From positions 62,001 through 126,000 of the forward strand of contig NZ_NQJF01000005.1 of the NCBI RefSeq assembly GCF_002245495.1: a DNA stretch of 64,000 bases. Reading direction: 5' to 3'. This document shows, piece by piece, positions 9,220-18,723 of this stretch; positions within the stretch are counted from its first letter, which is position 1, and every line of letters begins with the position of its first letter. A model generated the notes under the pieces. It ran no database searches. It saw only the letters and a program-made list of their open reading frames with translations, and was not told where the DNA came from. The stretch comes from Oceanimonas baumannii. GTDB lineage: Bacteria > Pseudomonadota > Gammaproteobacteria > Enterobacterales > Aeromonadaceae. The position numbers were made by a program, and so were the translations under genes.

Positions 9220-10005
9220 ATGAAGCGCATTCTGTTGTTACTGACGATCCCGGCCTTGTCTGCCTGCACTCAAACCACGGTGGCTCCCTGCTCTCCCGAA
9301 TGGGCTGAGTGGGTCGAACAAAAGGTCAATACCGGTGATGGTCAGGGACATGGCCCCGATCTCGGCTCCGGAGAATGGAAATCAGTGGTGGAATTCCGGC
9401 TGGGGATTCGCGGTGATGCCAGCGTGCCTGCGCACGATACACCGGCCTGGTGTGAGCATATTGATGCGCTGGTCAGGAAGGGCCCGTCCTTTTCCTGTGA
9501 AGGCGTTCAGCCCGGCAGTACCGAAGAAATGATCTGCAACGATGCCGGCCTGGCGGCACAGGACCGAAAACTGGCTGAAATATACCAGCAGGCCCAGGCT
9601 AAAGCCGTCAATGAACAGCCACCGATGCTTAAGGCCGAGCAACGAGGCTGGCTCAAGGGCCGTAACGAGTGCTGGAAAAACGAGAACCCGAGAGCCTGCG
9701 TGCAGGAGCAATACCAGCAGCGTACCGCCGAGCTGCAGGCTGGCTACCGGCTGATCCCCGGGAACGGTCCGTTCCGCTTTGTCTGCAACGACAACCCGGC
9801 CAACGAGGTGGTGGTCACCTTTTTTGACACACAACCTGATACCCTGGTCGCCGAGCATGGCGACAGCGTCTCCCTGATGTACTCCCAGCCCAGCGCCAGT
9901 GGCAGCCGCTATGAAGGCCGCAATGAAAGCTTCTGGGAGCACCAGGGTGAAGCTACCATTCGCTGGGGACACAACGCCCCTGAGATGCGCTGTAAGGTGA
10001 AGTAA
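9220..10005 (+). CDS. Lipoprotein with LprI-like and MliC-like domains
   Basis: A 261-residue secreted lipoprotein. The ATG at 9220 gives a normal signal peptide with lipobox LSAC; a longer frame from 9127 would bury it. A Cys-rich DUF1311/LprI-like segment (about 90-180, with CEGVQPGSTEEMIC and WLKGRNEC) is followed by a domain resembling MliC, the membrane-bound inhibitor of C-type lysozyme (FRFVCNDNPANEVVVTFF ... MRCKVK). Both domain types are linked to lysozyme inhibition, so a role in protecting the cell wall from host or predator lysozyme is likely but inferred. A GGAG precedes the start. Confidence 0.75.
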   Translation: MKRILLLLTIPALSACTQTTVAPCSPEWAEWVEQKVNTGDGQGHGPDLGSGEWKSVVEFRLGIRGDASVPAHDTPAWCEHIDALVRKGPSFSCEGVQPGSTEEMICNDAGLAAQDRKLAEIYQQAQAKAVNEQPPMLKAEQRGWLKGRNECWKNENPRACVQEQYQQRTAELQAGYRLIPGNGPFRFVCNDNPANEVVVTFFDTQPDTLVAEHGDSVSLMYSQPSASGSRYEGRNESFWEHQGEATIRWGHNAPEMRCKVK

Positions 10006-10040
10006 CTTTCTCCCTCACCTTGTCACCCCCGCGCATAAAC

Positions 10041-10408
10041 GTCGTCCCCGCTAAGGCGGGGGCCCATCTGTCTCTGCTGACGCCGCCACATTATCAATAT
10101 CGAGCCCCCTGCCCTGGATGCCCGTCTGCACGGGCATGACAGGAGCAAGACTGTCGCCCCCGCGCAGGCGGGGGCCATGCGTCTCTGCTGACGCCGCCAT
10201 ATTATCAATATCGTGCCCTCTGCCCTGGATGCCCGTCTGCACGGGCATGACAGGAGCAAGACTGTCGCCCCCGCGCAGGCCGGGGCCCATACGTCCCTGC
10301 TGACGCCGCCATATTATCAATGTCGTGCCCCCTGCCCTGGATGCCGGTCTGCACGGGCATGACAGGAGCAAGACTGTCGCCCCCGCGCAGGCGGGGGCCC
10401 AGGGCAGA
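10041..10408. repeat. Tandem 111-112 bp hairpin-rich repeat, about 3.3 copies
   Basis: Copies start at 10041, 10153, 10264 and 10376 (partial). Each holds two short palindromes: a C-run/G-run hairpin (cccccgcgcaggcggggg type) and a second one with arms GCCCGT and ACGGGC, separated by a conserved ATTATCAATATCG-type spacer. Copies 2 and 3 are nearly identical. The block fills the gap between two convergent genes, with a terminator beside it. It resembles REP/BIME-type intergenic repeats. Reading frames inside it are artefacts of the repeat. Confidence 0.9.
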
Positions 10409-10455
10409 CGACTGTGCGGGTTGGCTTTGTGATGTTCTGCAGGTGGGCATGGAAA

Positions 10456-10482
10456 CAAAAACGGCCTGCACCAGGCAGGCCG
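10456..10482 (-). terminator. Terminator of the glyA-sox-purU-cupin operon
   Basis: On the minus strand the arms CGGCCTG and CAGGCCG form a hairpin followed by a T run (A run at 10456-10461 on the plus strand). It lies 25 bp past the stop codon of the cupin gene. Confidence 0.75.
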
Positions 10483-10507
10483 AAAACAGGACTGGCGTCT
10501 TGTCCGA

Positions 10508-10852
10508 TCAGGCAAACACGAAGTACTTGCGCACGGTTTCCACTACTTCCCAGGTGCCCTGGAAGCCCGGCTCCACCACAAAGATGTCGCCAGCCTTGAG
10601 ATGAATGGGTTCACCACCCTCGGGAGTGAGAATGCAGTACCCTTCACGGAAATCACAATATTCCCACTTGGTGTAATTCACCGCCCACTTACCCGGAGTA
10701 CAGATCCAGGTACCCATGATCTTGCTACCGTCTTCCGAGGTATAGGCGTTGAGGTTAACGGTGTGGGGGTCACCTGACAGTTTTTCCCACTTAGTGGCGT
10801 CCAGCAGCACCTGGGGCTGAGTGTCGCGCAGTACCGTGATTTTCTGAGACAT
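10508..10852 (-). CDS. Cupin-fold protein, DUF861 type
   Basis: A 114-residue single-domain cupin of the DUF861/Cupin_3 group (pattern GTWICTPGKWAVNYTKWEYC ... GDIFVVEPGFQGTWEVVE). Members bind small ligands or metals and often accompany amine or polyamine catabolism; no reaction can be stated. The ATG at 10852 is preferred over one at 10870 because AAGGAG lies just before it. It is the last gene of the glyA-soxBDAG-purU unit, 54 nt after purU, which suggests a link to sarcosine or C1 metabolism. A second DUF861 cupin ends the Rieske operon at 43780. Confidence 0.8.
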   Translation of the reverse strand: MSQKITVLRDTQPQVLLDATKWEKLSGDPHTVNLNAYTSEDGSKIMGTWICTPGKWAVNYTKWEYCDFREGYCILTPEGGEPIHLKAGDIFVVEPGFQGTWEVVETVRKYFVFA

Positions 10853-10906
10853 GATGGCTCCTTGTTTCATGCCGAATGCTCGTGCATTCGATAAGTTAAA
10901 TGAGTG

Positions 10907-11773
10907 TCAGCTGCCCAGTACCACTGTCTTTCCCTGGTACATAAACACTCGCTTTTCAATGTGATACTGAATGGCCCGGGCCAGGGTCACACATTCGATG
11001 TCCCGGCCCTTGGCCACCAGATCTTCCGGATAATGACTGTGGTCTACCGCCTGTACGCCCTGGGTGATGATGGGTCCTTCATCCAGTTCGTTGTTGATAT
11101 AGTGGGCGGTGGCCCCGACCAGCTTAACTCCCTTGGCATAGGCCTGATGGTAAGGCTGGGCGCCCTTGAAACCGGGCAGCAATGAGTGGTGAATGTTGAT
11201 GGCACGGCCGGCCATCTTGTCGCACAGATCCGGGCTCAGCACCTGCATGTAGCGCGCCAGCACCACCAGATCCGCATCCGACTCCTGCACTATCTTCCAC
11301 AACTGGGCTTCCTGCTCCGCCTTGGTATCCGGCGTGATCGGCAAGTGGTAATAGGGAATATGGTGCCAGTCGGCCAGTCGCTGCAGATCCGGATGATTGG
11401 AAATAATGGCCGGGATCTCAATGGCCAGCTGACCGGTGCGATAGCGGTACAACAGATCGTTCAGGCAATGATCGAACTTTGACACCAGGATCACCACATT
11501 GGGCCGGCGGCTGCGTTCGGTCAGCTCCCACGCCATGCCGAATTTTTCGGCACGGCGCGCAAAGCCGTCGCGAAATGCCGCTTCATCGAACTCGCCCTGC
11601 TCGGGTTTGCGGAACTCTACCCGAATAAAAAAGTGGCCGGCACGAGCATCGTCAAAGGTCTGCATATCCGCCACATAACACCCCTGCTGAAACAGATAGC
11701 CGGTCACCGCATCCACAGTGCCCAGCCGGCTTTCACAGCTGGCGGTAAGGATAAAGGTATCGTGCTGCTCCAT
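10907..11773 (-). CDS. purU: Formyltetrahydrofolate deformylase PurU
   Basis: A 288-residue enzyme that hydrolyses 10-formyl-THF to formate and THF, keeping the C1 pool balanced. It has an N-terminal ACT domain (about 5-85) and a formyltransferase-like catalytic domain with INIHHSLLPGFKGAQPYHQA and the catalytic aspartate in NNELDEGPIITQG. GGAGG lies upstream of the ATG. Location after soxG is typical: C1 units released from sarcosine enter THF, and PurU recycles the carrier. The 137-bp gap before it holds two palindromes. Confidence 0.95.
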   Translation of the reverse strand: MEQHDTFILTASCESRLGTVDAVTGYLFQQGCYVADMQTFDDARAGHFFIRVEFRKPEQGEFDEAAFRDGFARRAEKFGMAWELTERSRRPNVVILVSKFDHCLNDLLYRYRTGQLAIEIPAIISNHPDLQRLADWHHIPYYHLPITPDTKAEQEAQLWKIVQESDADLVVLARYMQVLSPDLCDKMAGRAINIHHSLLPGFKGAQPYHQAYAKGVKLVGATAHYINNELDEGPIITQGVQAVDHSHYPEDLVAKGRDIECVTLARAIQYHIEKRVFMYQGKTVVLGS

Positions 11774-11839
11774 GGTGTCGCCTCCCCGACTATGATCGTC
11801 CCTTGCAACGGGCCCGGCATACCAGGCCTTGCGTTATGG

Positions 11840-11899
11840 CCCCCCGCCCTAGCGGGGGTGACGGCCCTCAATGTCATTCCCGCCAGGGCGGGAATCCAG
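11840..11899. repeat. Two palindromic elements between soxG and purU
   Basis: A CCCCCGC/GCGGGGG hairpin (11841-11858) is followed by a GTCATTCCCGCCAGGGCGGGAATCCAG-type element (11873-11899). The second belongs to the same dispersed palindrome family found near 10.0-10.4, 51.7 and 59.0-59.1 kb. It sits inside the operon and could affect mRNA processing or stability between soxG and purU. Confidence 0.8.
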
Positions 11900-11910
11900 A
11901 GCCAGAGTAC

Positions 11911-12540
11911 TTACTTGCCAATCACCAGACCGTATTCCCGGCTGGCATCCTGCAGCCACAGCCACAAATAGTCGGAGAAGCTGCGGCGGATCACCAGCTC
12001 AAAGCTTTCAGCACCAGTGCGGCGCAGCAGCACCGTGCTCTTGGCAAACACCGTACCCACACACTTGCCGGTCGGGAAGTTGGACGGGTGCACGTCATAG
12101 GGGCACGACTTGCGAATCACCATTTCCGCCTTGGGGCCGGACAGTTCAATCACGGTCTGGCCACCGCTTACATCAGTAATGGCGTAATGTCCGGACAACT
12201 GTTCACGCAGCGCCTGCTGCAGCGGGCCTTCCTGCCCGCCTTCGGTGATGATCAGCCATTCGTCAGGAGACAGCCACTGCACCAGTACCTTGTCGTTTTC
12301 CACCGAGTGGCTGGCCTGGGTGGGCAGCGCCACACCCAGTACCTTTTCCACGGTTTTGGCAAACAGTTCGTTACCGACATTGCCCCGTAAAATCAGGTGT
12401 CCCATAAAGGCTTTTTCGCGCAGCCTGACCTCACCCTGCTGATCCTGCCTGGCCAGCGTCTCCAGGTTGGCGTGATACAGCGGGGACTCCCCCCGCACCT
12501 GGCGTTGTACTTCGCTCACTTTGGCGGTGTTGTTAAACAT
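11911..12540 (-). CDS. soxG: Sarcosine oxidase gamma subunit SoxG
   Basis: A 209-residue gamma subunit of heterotetrameric sarcosine oxidase, which with SoxA, SoxB and SoxD converts sarcosine, THF and O2 to glycine, 5,10-methylene-THF and H2O2. It has the GcvT-like fold of the family (SPLYHANLETLARQ, EWLIITEGGQEGPLQQAL, VIELSGPKAEMVIRKSCPYD). The start is set at 12540 (MFNNTAKV) because AAAGGAG lies 9 nt upstream; an in-frame ATG at 12564 is upstream of that site. It overlaps the end of soxA by 8 nt, implying coupled translation. Confidence 0.92.
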   Translation of the reverse strand: MFNNTAKVSEVQRQVRGESPLYHANLETLARQDQQGEVRLREKAFMGHLILRGNVGNELFAKTVEKVLGVALPTQASHSVENDKVLVQWLSPDEWLIITEGGQEGPLQQALREQLSGHYAITDVSGGQTVIELSGPKAEMVIRKSCPYDVHPSNFPTGKCVGTVFAKSTVLLRRTGAESFELVIRRSFSDYLWLWLQDASREYGLVIGK

Positions 12541-15500
12541 GCTGACGCTCTCCTTTAGGATCATAGAAAACTGTGCTGGTGATTTCGGCTTCCAGCACCC
12601 TGCCGTCCGCCAGCGGGCAATACACAGTGTCGCCCATTCGGTTCAGACCATCCTTGACCACGCCCATGGCGATGTTGTGGCCCAGGTTGGCACTGTAATA
12701 ACTGGAGGTCACATGGCCTACCATCGGCATGGGGATCGGGTGGCTGGGATCCAGCACAATCTGGGCACCTTCCGGAATCACCGTTTTGGCGTCCTTGCAC
12801 TTCAGCCCCACCAGTTGCTTGCGATCGGTACGCGCGGTGTCTTCACGCGCCCAGGAACGCTGGCCAATAAAGGGGAACGGCTTGTTCTTGCCCACACACC
12901 AGCTCATGTTCAGATCCTGCGGCGTCACCGAACCATCGGTGTCCTGCCCCACGATGATGAAGCCCTTTTCGGCCCGCAGCACGTGCATGGTCTCGGTGCC
13001 ATACGGGGTAATATTGAACTCGGCCCCCGCTTCCATCAGCGCTTCCCACACATGCATGCCGTAGTTGGCCTGCACATTCACCTCAAAGCTCAGCTCACCG
13101 GTGAAGGAAATGCGGAAGATACGGCCGTTCACGCCGGCGATGGTGGCATCTTTCCAGGTCATGAAGGGGAAGGAATCACCGGACAGATCCAGATCCTGCA
13201 CCACCTTTTCCAGCACCTTGCGACTGTTAGGACCGGAGACGGTCATGGTGGCCCAATGGTCTGTCACAGAGGTGAAATACACGTCCAGTTCCGGCCATTC
13301 GGTCTGGTGCCACAGCTCCAGCCACTGCAATACGCCCGCGGCCCCGCCGGTGGTGGTAGTCATAATGAAATGATTGTCGCTGATACACGAGGTCACCCCA
13401 TCGTCGAACACCATGCCATCTTCTTTACACATCAGACCGTAGCGGCAAAAACCAGGGTTCAGTTTGGCCCAGGCGTTGGTATAGATGCGCTGCAGGAATT
13501 CCCGGGCATCCGCTCCCTGAATATCGATCTTGCCCAGGGTAGAGGCATCAAGAATACCCACGCTGGTACGGGTGGCCACACACTCACGGTTCACCGCCTG
13601 GTGCATGTCTTCGCCCGCCTTGGGGAAGTACCAGGGGCGCTTCCACTGACCCACATCCTCGAACTCGGCACCATTTTTCACGTGCCAGGCATGCATAGCG
13701 CTGAACCGGGCCGGGTCGAACAGGTGACCCGCGTCACGGCCGGCAAAGGCACCCATGGTGATCGGGGTGTAGTTCGGACGGAAAATGGTGGTGCCGGTTT
13801 CCGGAATGCTTTTGCCCATGGCATTGGCGGCAATGGCCATGCCATTGATGTTGCCGAGCTTACCCTGATCGGTACCGAAGCCCATGGCAGTATAACGTTT
13901 GATGTGCTCGATGGACTCAAAGCCTTCGCGCACGGCCAGCTCGATGCCGGCGGCAGTCACGTCGTTCTGGTAGTCGACGAACTGCTTGGGCGCCCGGCTG
14001 ATGGCGCGGCTGTGCGGCACCAGGAACAGCGCCTGAGCCTGATCTTCCCGCGGATCCGTGGTGTTAACGTCAGCGTCCGTGACATTGGCAGCCAGCTCAC
14101 CGTAACCCGTGGCTTCGGCCGCCTCACGACCGGCCTTCAGGCCTTCATTGAGCACGGCAGACAGCATATAGCTGCCTTGCACACCGCCGGCGAGCAGCTG
14201 CTTTTGCACGGTTTCGCCGGGCACAAAACCAATCACATCGGCATTCCACACCGGACGGGAACCGGTATGAGCGGTCAGGTGTACCACCGGGCTCCAGCCG
14301 CCGGAGGTGGCAATGATGTCACAGTTCAGGGACACGGCATCGCCGGTCACCCGGCTGCCGTCACTGGTAACCGGAGCCACTTTGGCACCATTTACCCGCT
14401 TCTTGCCGGTGGCTTCAATCAGGCCATGACCGGTGTAGATCTTCACGCCACGGGCCTTGACCTGCTGATAGCGGTCACCGCTGGGGTTGGACCGGCTGTC
14501 GACCACCGCCACCACTTCACGGCCCGCTTCCAGCCAGTCAATCGCAGCCTGATAGCCGTAATCATTACAGGTCATCAGCACCAGGCGCTCACCCGGAGCC
14601 ACGCCATAACGGTTAACGTAAGTGGACAGGGCACCGGCCACATAGCAGCCCGGCAGATCGTTGTTGGCGAACACCAGCGGACGCTCCTGGGCACCGGTGG
14701 CCAGAATGACGCGACCGGCACGAATGCGATGGAGGCGCTGACGTGTTTTGCCGGAGATACGCTCACCCAGGTGATCGGTACGGCGTTCCATCACCGACAC
14801 AAAGTTCTGATCATAGTAACCGGCCGCAGTACTGCGCGGCAGCAGGGTGACATCGGGCAGGTTTTCCAGCTCTCTTACCGCCGCGTCCACCCAAACCGCC
14901 GGAGCCTGGCCGTTAATGGGCTGAGTGCTGTGCAGCAGGTGGCCACCAAATTCGTTCTGCTCGTCCACCAGGATCACCCGGGCACCACGACGGCCAGCCG
15001 CCAGGGCCGCAGTCAAGCCGGCGGCACCGCCCCCCACCACCAGCACATCGCAGTGGTGGTTAATTTTGTCGTAAGTATCCGGATCCCGCTCGCCGGGCAC
15101 CCGGCCCAGTCCGGCGGCCTTGCGGATCAGATGCTCGTACTTGGGCCACATGGACTGGGGGTACATAAAGGTTTTGTAGTAAAAGCCGGGAGGCATCATG
15201 CTGCCGCCGAGCTTGCCCATCACGCCCATAATGTCCTTATCAACATTGGGCCAGCCGTTGGTACTGGCGGCGGTCAGGCCGTCATACAGCTCGGCCTGGG
15301 TGCCGCGAACGTTGGGGATCATGGTGGCCTCAGAGGAGCCCACCTGCAGAATGCAGTTCGGCTCGTCGGCACCGGCAGCCATAATGCCGCGCGGACGGGA
15401 GTACTTGAATGAACGGCCGACTACATCCACGCCGTTGGCCAGCAATGCCGAAGCGATGGTGTCACCGGCCAGGCCTTCATAGCGCTTGCCGTTGAAAATA

Positions 15501-15562
15501 AAGTTGATCGGCTTGCCGGCATCGACCCGGCCCTTGCCCTGAATGCGGTTCTGCTGGCTCAT
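12533..15562 (-). CDS. soxA: Sarcosine oxidase alpha subunit SoxA
   Basis: A 1009-residue alpha subunit, full length for the family. Order: N-terminal Fer2-like domain (about 15-100), dinucleotide-binding domain with VVGGGAAGLTAALAAG (about 175-190), a second nucleotide-binding region, and a C-terminal aminomethyltransferase-like (GcvT/GCV_T) domain (about 620-1000) that hands the methylene group to THF. It overlaps soxD at its start (4 nt) and soxG at its end. A long antisense frame over the whole gene is a GC-rich shadow. Confidence 0.95.
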   Translation of the reverse strand: MSQQNRIQGKGRVDAGKPINFIFNGKRYEGLAGDTIASALLANGVDVVGRSFKYSRPRGIMAAGADEPNCILQVGSSEATMIPNVRGTQAELYDGLTAASTNGWPNVDKDIMGVMGKLGGSMMPPGFYYKTFMYPQSMWPKYEHLIRKAAGLGRVPGERDPDTYDKINHHCDVLVVGGGAAGLTAALAAGRRGARVILVDEQNEFGGHLLHSTQPINGQAPAVWVDAAVRELENLPDVTLLPRSTAAGYYDQNFVSVMERRTDHLGERISGKTRQRLHRIRAGRVILATGAQERPLVFANNDLPGCYVAGALSTYVNRYGVAPGERLVLMTCNDYGYQAAIDWLEAGREVVAVVDSRSNPSGDRYQQVKARGVKIYTGHGLIEATGKKRVNGAKVAPVTSDGSRVTGDAVSLNCDIIATSGGWSPVVHLTAHTGSRPVWNADVIGFVPGETVQKQLLAGGVQGSYMLSAVLNEGLKAGREAAEATGYGELAANVTDADVNTTDPREDQAQALFLVPHSRAISRAPKQFVDYQNDVTAAGIELAVREGFESIEHIKRYTAMGFGTDQGKLGNINGMAIAANAMGKSIPETGTTIFRPNYTPITMGAFAGRDAGHLFDPARFSAMHAWHVKNGAEFEDVGQWKRPWYFPKAGEDMHQAVNRECVATRTSVGILDASTLGKIDIQGADAREFLQRIYTNAWAKLNPGFCRYGLMCKEDGMVFDDGVTSCISDNHFIMTTTTGGAAGVLQWLELWHQTEWPELDVYFTSVTDHWATMTVSGPNSRKVLEKVVQDLDLSGDSFPFMTWKDATIAGVNGRIFRISFTGELSFEVNVQANYGMHVWEALMEAGAEFNITPYGTETMHVLRAEKGFIIVGQDTDGSVTPQDLNMSWCVGKNKPFPFIGQRSWAREDTARTDRKQLVGLKCKDAKTVIPEGAQIVLDPSHPIPMPMVGHVTSSYYSANLGHNIAMGVVKDGLNRMGDTVYCPLADGRVLEAEITSTVFYDPKGERQHV

Positions 15563-15846
15563 GACTGGCCTCCTTGCTGCGGCTGTTCGCCCACCTTGTA
15601 GGTTTCCTGGATTTCATAGGTCACGGTGTGCCGGGTAGCATTAAAGAACTTGCGGCAACCGGCGGCGTGATACCACATCTCGTGATGCAGACCACGGGGG
15701 TTTTTGCGCAAAAACAGATACTCAGCCCACTCTTTGTCACTCAGCGCATTGGGATCCGCCGGACGGGCAATGTGCGCCTCGCCGCCGTAGTGAAACTCTT
15801 CTTCTTCCCGGTGTTCGCCGCAGTGCGGACAATAAATGTTAAACAT
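15559..15846 (-). CDS. soxD: Sarcosine oxidase delta subunit SoxD
   Basis: A 95-residue zinc-binding delta subunit. The N-terminal CPHCGEHREEEEFHYGGEAH segment and a later Cys (HAAGCRKFF) supply the conserved metal ligands. AAAGGAGAGAG precedes the ATG. It lies 12 nt after soxB and overlaps soxA by 4 nt. Confidence 0.95.
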   Translation of the reverse strand: MFNIYCPHCGEHREEEEFHYGGEAHIARPADPNALSDKEWAEYLFLRKNPRGLHHEMWYHAAGCRKFFNATRHTVTYEIQETYKVGEQPQQGGQS

Positions 15847-15858
15847 TGTCTCTCTCCT

Positions 15859-17112
15859 TTAGTGGGCAACGCCGGCTGCGCCGTGTTCGTCAATCAGGTG
15901 ACCGGTGGTAAAACGGTCCACATTAAACGGTTTGGCCAGTGGGTGCGGATCGTCCTTGGCAATGGTGTGCGCAAACACGTTGCCCGACCCCGGAGTGGCC
16001 TTGAAGCCACCGGTACCCCAGCCACAATTGAAATACAGGCCCTTGATGTGAGTCTTGGAAATAATCGGGCAGGCATCCGGGCAGGTGTCCACAATGCCGC
16101 CCCAGGTCCGGTTCAGGCGCACCCGGCTGAAGATCGGGAACATTTCCACAATTGCCGCCATGGTGTGCTCCACCACCGGGAAGGAGCCACGCTGACCATA
16201 GCCCAGATAGCTGTCGATACCGGCACCGATCACCAGGTCGCCCTTGTCGGATTGGGACACATAGCCGTGCACGTGGTTGGACATCACCACGGTATCAAGG
16301 ATCGGCTTCACCGGCTCGGACACCATGGCCTGCAGCGGGTGGGATTCCAGCGGCAGCTTCATGCCTACCATGTTGGCCATCACCCCGGAGTTGCCGGCAG
16401 TGACACAGGCCACCTTGGGTGCCTTGATAAAGCCGCGGGTGGTGTCCACGCCGGTAACGGCCCCGTTCTCACGGCGAATGCCGGTCACTTCGGTCTGCTG
16501 GATCAGGTGCACGCCCATGGCATCGGCGGCGCGGGCAAAGCCCCAGGCCACGGCATCGTGACGGGCGGTTCCGCCGCGGGGCTGCCAGGACGCCCCCAGC
16601 ACCGGGTAGCGGGCATTTTTGGAACAGTCAAGAATAGGCACCAGCTCCTGCACATCCTTGGTGTAGAGCACTTCACTGTCGATGCCGTTCAGGCGGTTGG
16701 CACTGACCCGGCGCTCGATGTCACGCATGTCCTGCAGAGTGTGACCCAGGTTAAGCACGCCACGCTGGCTGAACATCAGGTTGTAGTTCAGATCCTGTGC
16801 CAGCCCTTCCCACAGTTTCATGGAATGCTCATAGAGCCAGGACGCTTCATCCCACAGGTAGTTGGAGCGCACGATAGTGGTGTTACGGGCGGTGTTGCCG
16901 CCGCCCAGATAACCCTTTTCGATCACCGCCACGTTGGTGATGCCGTGCTCTTTGGCCAGGTAGTAGGCAGTGGCCAGACCGTGGCCGCCGCCGCCCACGA
17001 TGATCACATCGTAGCCTTCGTGCTTGGGCGTGGGATTGCGCCACACTTTCTGCCAGTTTTCGTGGTGAGTCAGGGCGTGCTTGAGCAGGCCAAATCCTGA
17101 ATATTTCTGCAT
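15859..17112 (-). CDS. soxB: Sarcosine oxidase beta subunit SoxB
   Basis: A 417-residue flavoprotein subunit that oxidises sarcosine, carrying FAD and covalent FMN in known homologues. The DAO-family nucleotide-binding motif [17 protein letters not shown] is near residue 38, followed by [15 protein letters not shown], typical of SoxB. The ATG at 17112 (MQKYSGFG) is chosen over an upstream GTG at 17121 because it matches the family N-terminus and follows an AGGTGA site. It is 43 nt after glyA. Confidence 0.95.
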   Translation of the reverse strand: MQKYSGFGLLKHALTHHENWQKVWRNPTPKHEGYDVIIVGGGGHGLATAYYLAKEHGITNVAVIEKGYLGGGNTARNTTIVRSNYLWDEASWLYEHSMKLWEGLAQDLNYNLMFSQRGVLNLGHTLQDMRDIERRVSANRLNGIDSEVLYTKDVQELVPILDCSKNARYPVLGASWQPRGGTARHDAVAWGFARAADAMGVHLIQQTEVTGIRRENGAVTGVDTTRGFIKAPKVACVTAGNSGVMANMVGMKLPLESHPLQAMVSEPVKPILDTVVMSNHVHGYVSQSDKGDLVIGAGIDSYLGYGQRGSFPVVEHTMAAIVEMFPIFSRVRLNRTWGGIVDTCPDACPIISKTHIKGLYFNCGWGTGGFKATPGSGNVFAHTIAKDDPHPLAKPFNVDRFTTGHLIDEHGAAGVAH

Positions 17113-17155
17113 GAGGGTCACCTGTTATTCCAAATTCATCTCGGGGTTATGCCGC

Positions 17156-18409
17156 TTAGCGATACACCGGGAAATAGCTGCAAAGGCTGGCCACCTGGTC
17201 CTTGACCGAGATAATCACCTCAGGGTCGTCCATGTGCTCCAGAATGTCACAAATCCAGCCCGCCAGCTGGCGGCAATGCTCGGCCTTGAAGCCGCGGCTG
17301 GTCACCGCCGGGGTGCCGATGCGCAGTCCCGAGGTGACAAAAGGAGGCTGCGGATCGTTCGGCACCGCATTCTTGTTCACGGTAATGTTGGCATCACCCA
17401 GCACCCGATCCGCGTCCTTGCCGGTAATGCCCCGGGCAGACAGATCGAGCAGAAACAGATGGTTCTGTGTGCCGTTAGACACCACATCAAAACCGCGCTG
17501 CTGAAACACTTCCACCATGGCCTGAGCATTTTCCACCACCGCTTGCTGGTAGGTACGGAATTCGGGCTTGAGCGCCTCGGCAAAGGCCACGGCCTTGGCG
17601 GCGATGGCGTGCATCAGCGGGCCGCCCTGGCCACCGGGGAACACAGCGGCATTGAGTTTCTTTTCCAGCTCCGGGTTTGAGCGGGCCAGGATCAGGCCGC
17701 CACGGGGGCCGCGCAGGGTTTTATGGGTAGTGGTGGTCACCACATCGGCAAAAGGCACCGGATTGGGATAGACCCCGGCGGCCACCAGACCGGCAACGTG
17801 GGCCATGTCCACAAACAGGTAAGCCCCTACCTTGTCGGCGATGGCACGAAAACGGGCCCAGTCCATGATTTGAGAGTAGGCAGAGAAGCCCGCCACAATC
17901 ATTTTCGGCTTGTGCTCCAGGGCCAGCTGCTCGACCTGGTCGTAATCCACCTCACCGGTAGCGTCATTCAGGCCATACTGTACGGCATGATAGAGTTTGC
18001 CGGAGAAGCTCACCTTGGCACCGTGAGTCAGATGACCACCATGGGCAAGGCTCATGCCCAGCACGGTGTCGCCGGGGGCGCACAGCGCCATATACACGGC
18101 GGCGTTGGCCTGCGAGCCGGAATGCGGCTGTACGTTGGCATAACTGGCACCGAACAGTGCCATGGCGCGATCAATGGCCAGCTGCTCCACCTTGTCTACC
18201 GCTTCGCAGCCGCCGTAGTAGCGTTTGCCCGGGTAGCCTTCCGCATATTTATTGGTGAGCACCGAGCCTTGCGCTTCCATCACCGCCGGGCTGGTGTAGT
18301 TTTCCGAAGCAATCAGCTCGATATGCTGTTCCTGACGGCTGGCCTCTTCTTCCATCGCCGACCACAGTGCCGGATCTGTGTCCTGAATGCGGGTGTGCTT
18401 GCTGAACAT
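17156..18409 (-). CDS. glyA: Serine hydroxymethyltransferase GlyA
   Basis: A 417-residue PLP enzyme that interconverts glycine plus 5,10-methylene-THF with serine plus THF. The PLP lysine lies in [25 protein letters not shown] precedes the ATG at 18409; a longer frame to 18709 has no site and extends into the promoter. In front of soxBDAG it turns the two sarcosine products into serine, giving a route from betaine to central metabolism. This may be a catabolic copy, separate from a housekeeping glyA elsewhere; that is inference. Confidence 0.95.
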   Translation of the reverse strand: MFSKHTRIQDTDPALWSAMEEEASRQEQHIELIASENYTSPAVMEAQGSVLTNKYAEGYPGKRYYGGCEAVDKVEQLAIDRAMALFGASYANVQPHSGSQANAAVYMALCAPGDTVLGMSLAHGGHLTHGAKVSFSGKLYHAVQYGLNDATGEVDYDQVEQLALEHKPKMIVAGFSAYSQIMDWARFRAIADKVGAYLFVDMAHVAGLVAAGVYPNPVPFADVVTTTTHKTLRGPRGGLILARSNPELEKKLNAAVFPGGQGGPLMHAIAAKAVAFAEALKPEFRTYQQAVVENAQAMVEVFQQRGFDVVSNGTQNHLFLLDLSARGITGKDADRVLGDANITVNKNAVPNDPQPPFVTSGLRIGTPAVTSRGFKAEHCRQLAGWICDILEHMDDPEVIISVKDQVASLCSYFPVYR

Positions 18410-18723
18410 GTTAACTTCTCCTTGCGCCTGCAAACCCGCCATGCAGGTTTGCGTGTTATCCGTTTTATCAGGGGCCGGTACAGGCCTGCCGCTGTTACAT
18501 TGCTGGCATACTACTGCCGGCCAGCCGGACAAAGATGCCTGCCTGCGGCTGAATACTGCGTATTTGCGACAAAAAATCACATTGGCGCAACATTCGTGAC
18601 ACAGTACGGTCTCCAGGCCGACCGCCCGGGGAGTGCAAAGGGCATGCCGGCGGGGTAGAATCCGGTGAACACGGTTACCAACAGACTGTGCTCCTTCATC
18701 CGGGTGCACTAACGATTAAAAAC
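18410..18723. promoter_or_regulatory. Divergent promoter region between glyA and the GbdR-like gene
   Basis: About 310 bp with no gene. A 7-bp inverted repeat (GCAAACC at 18430-18436, GGTTTGC at 18446-18452) lies in the glyA leader, about 21-43 nt before the start codon. Further in (about 18565-18605) is an AT-rich stretch with two TTG(G)CG-type half sites. It should hold the binding site of the adjacent AraC-type activator, but I cannot name a consensus from sequence alone. Confidence 0.45.

Noticed and set aside
10041-10408. Possible CRISPR array
   Set aside because: The whole 111-112 bp unit is repeated, with no unique spacers and no cas genes nearby.
12521-15412. 963-codon plus-strand open frame
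   Set aside because: It lies fully antisense to soxA, which has strong family evidence; long antisense frames are common in GC-rich genes, and its His/Gly-rich content matches no family.
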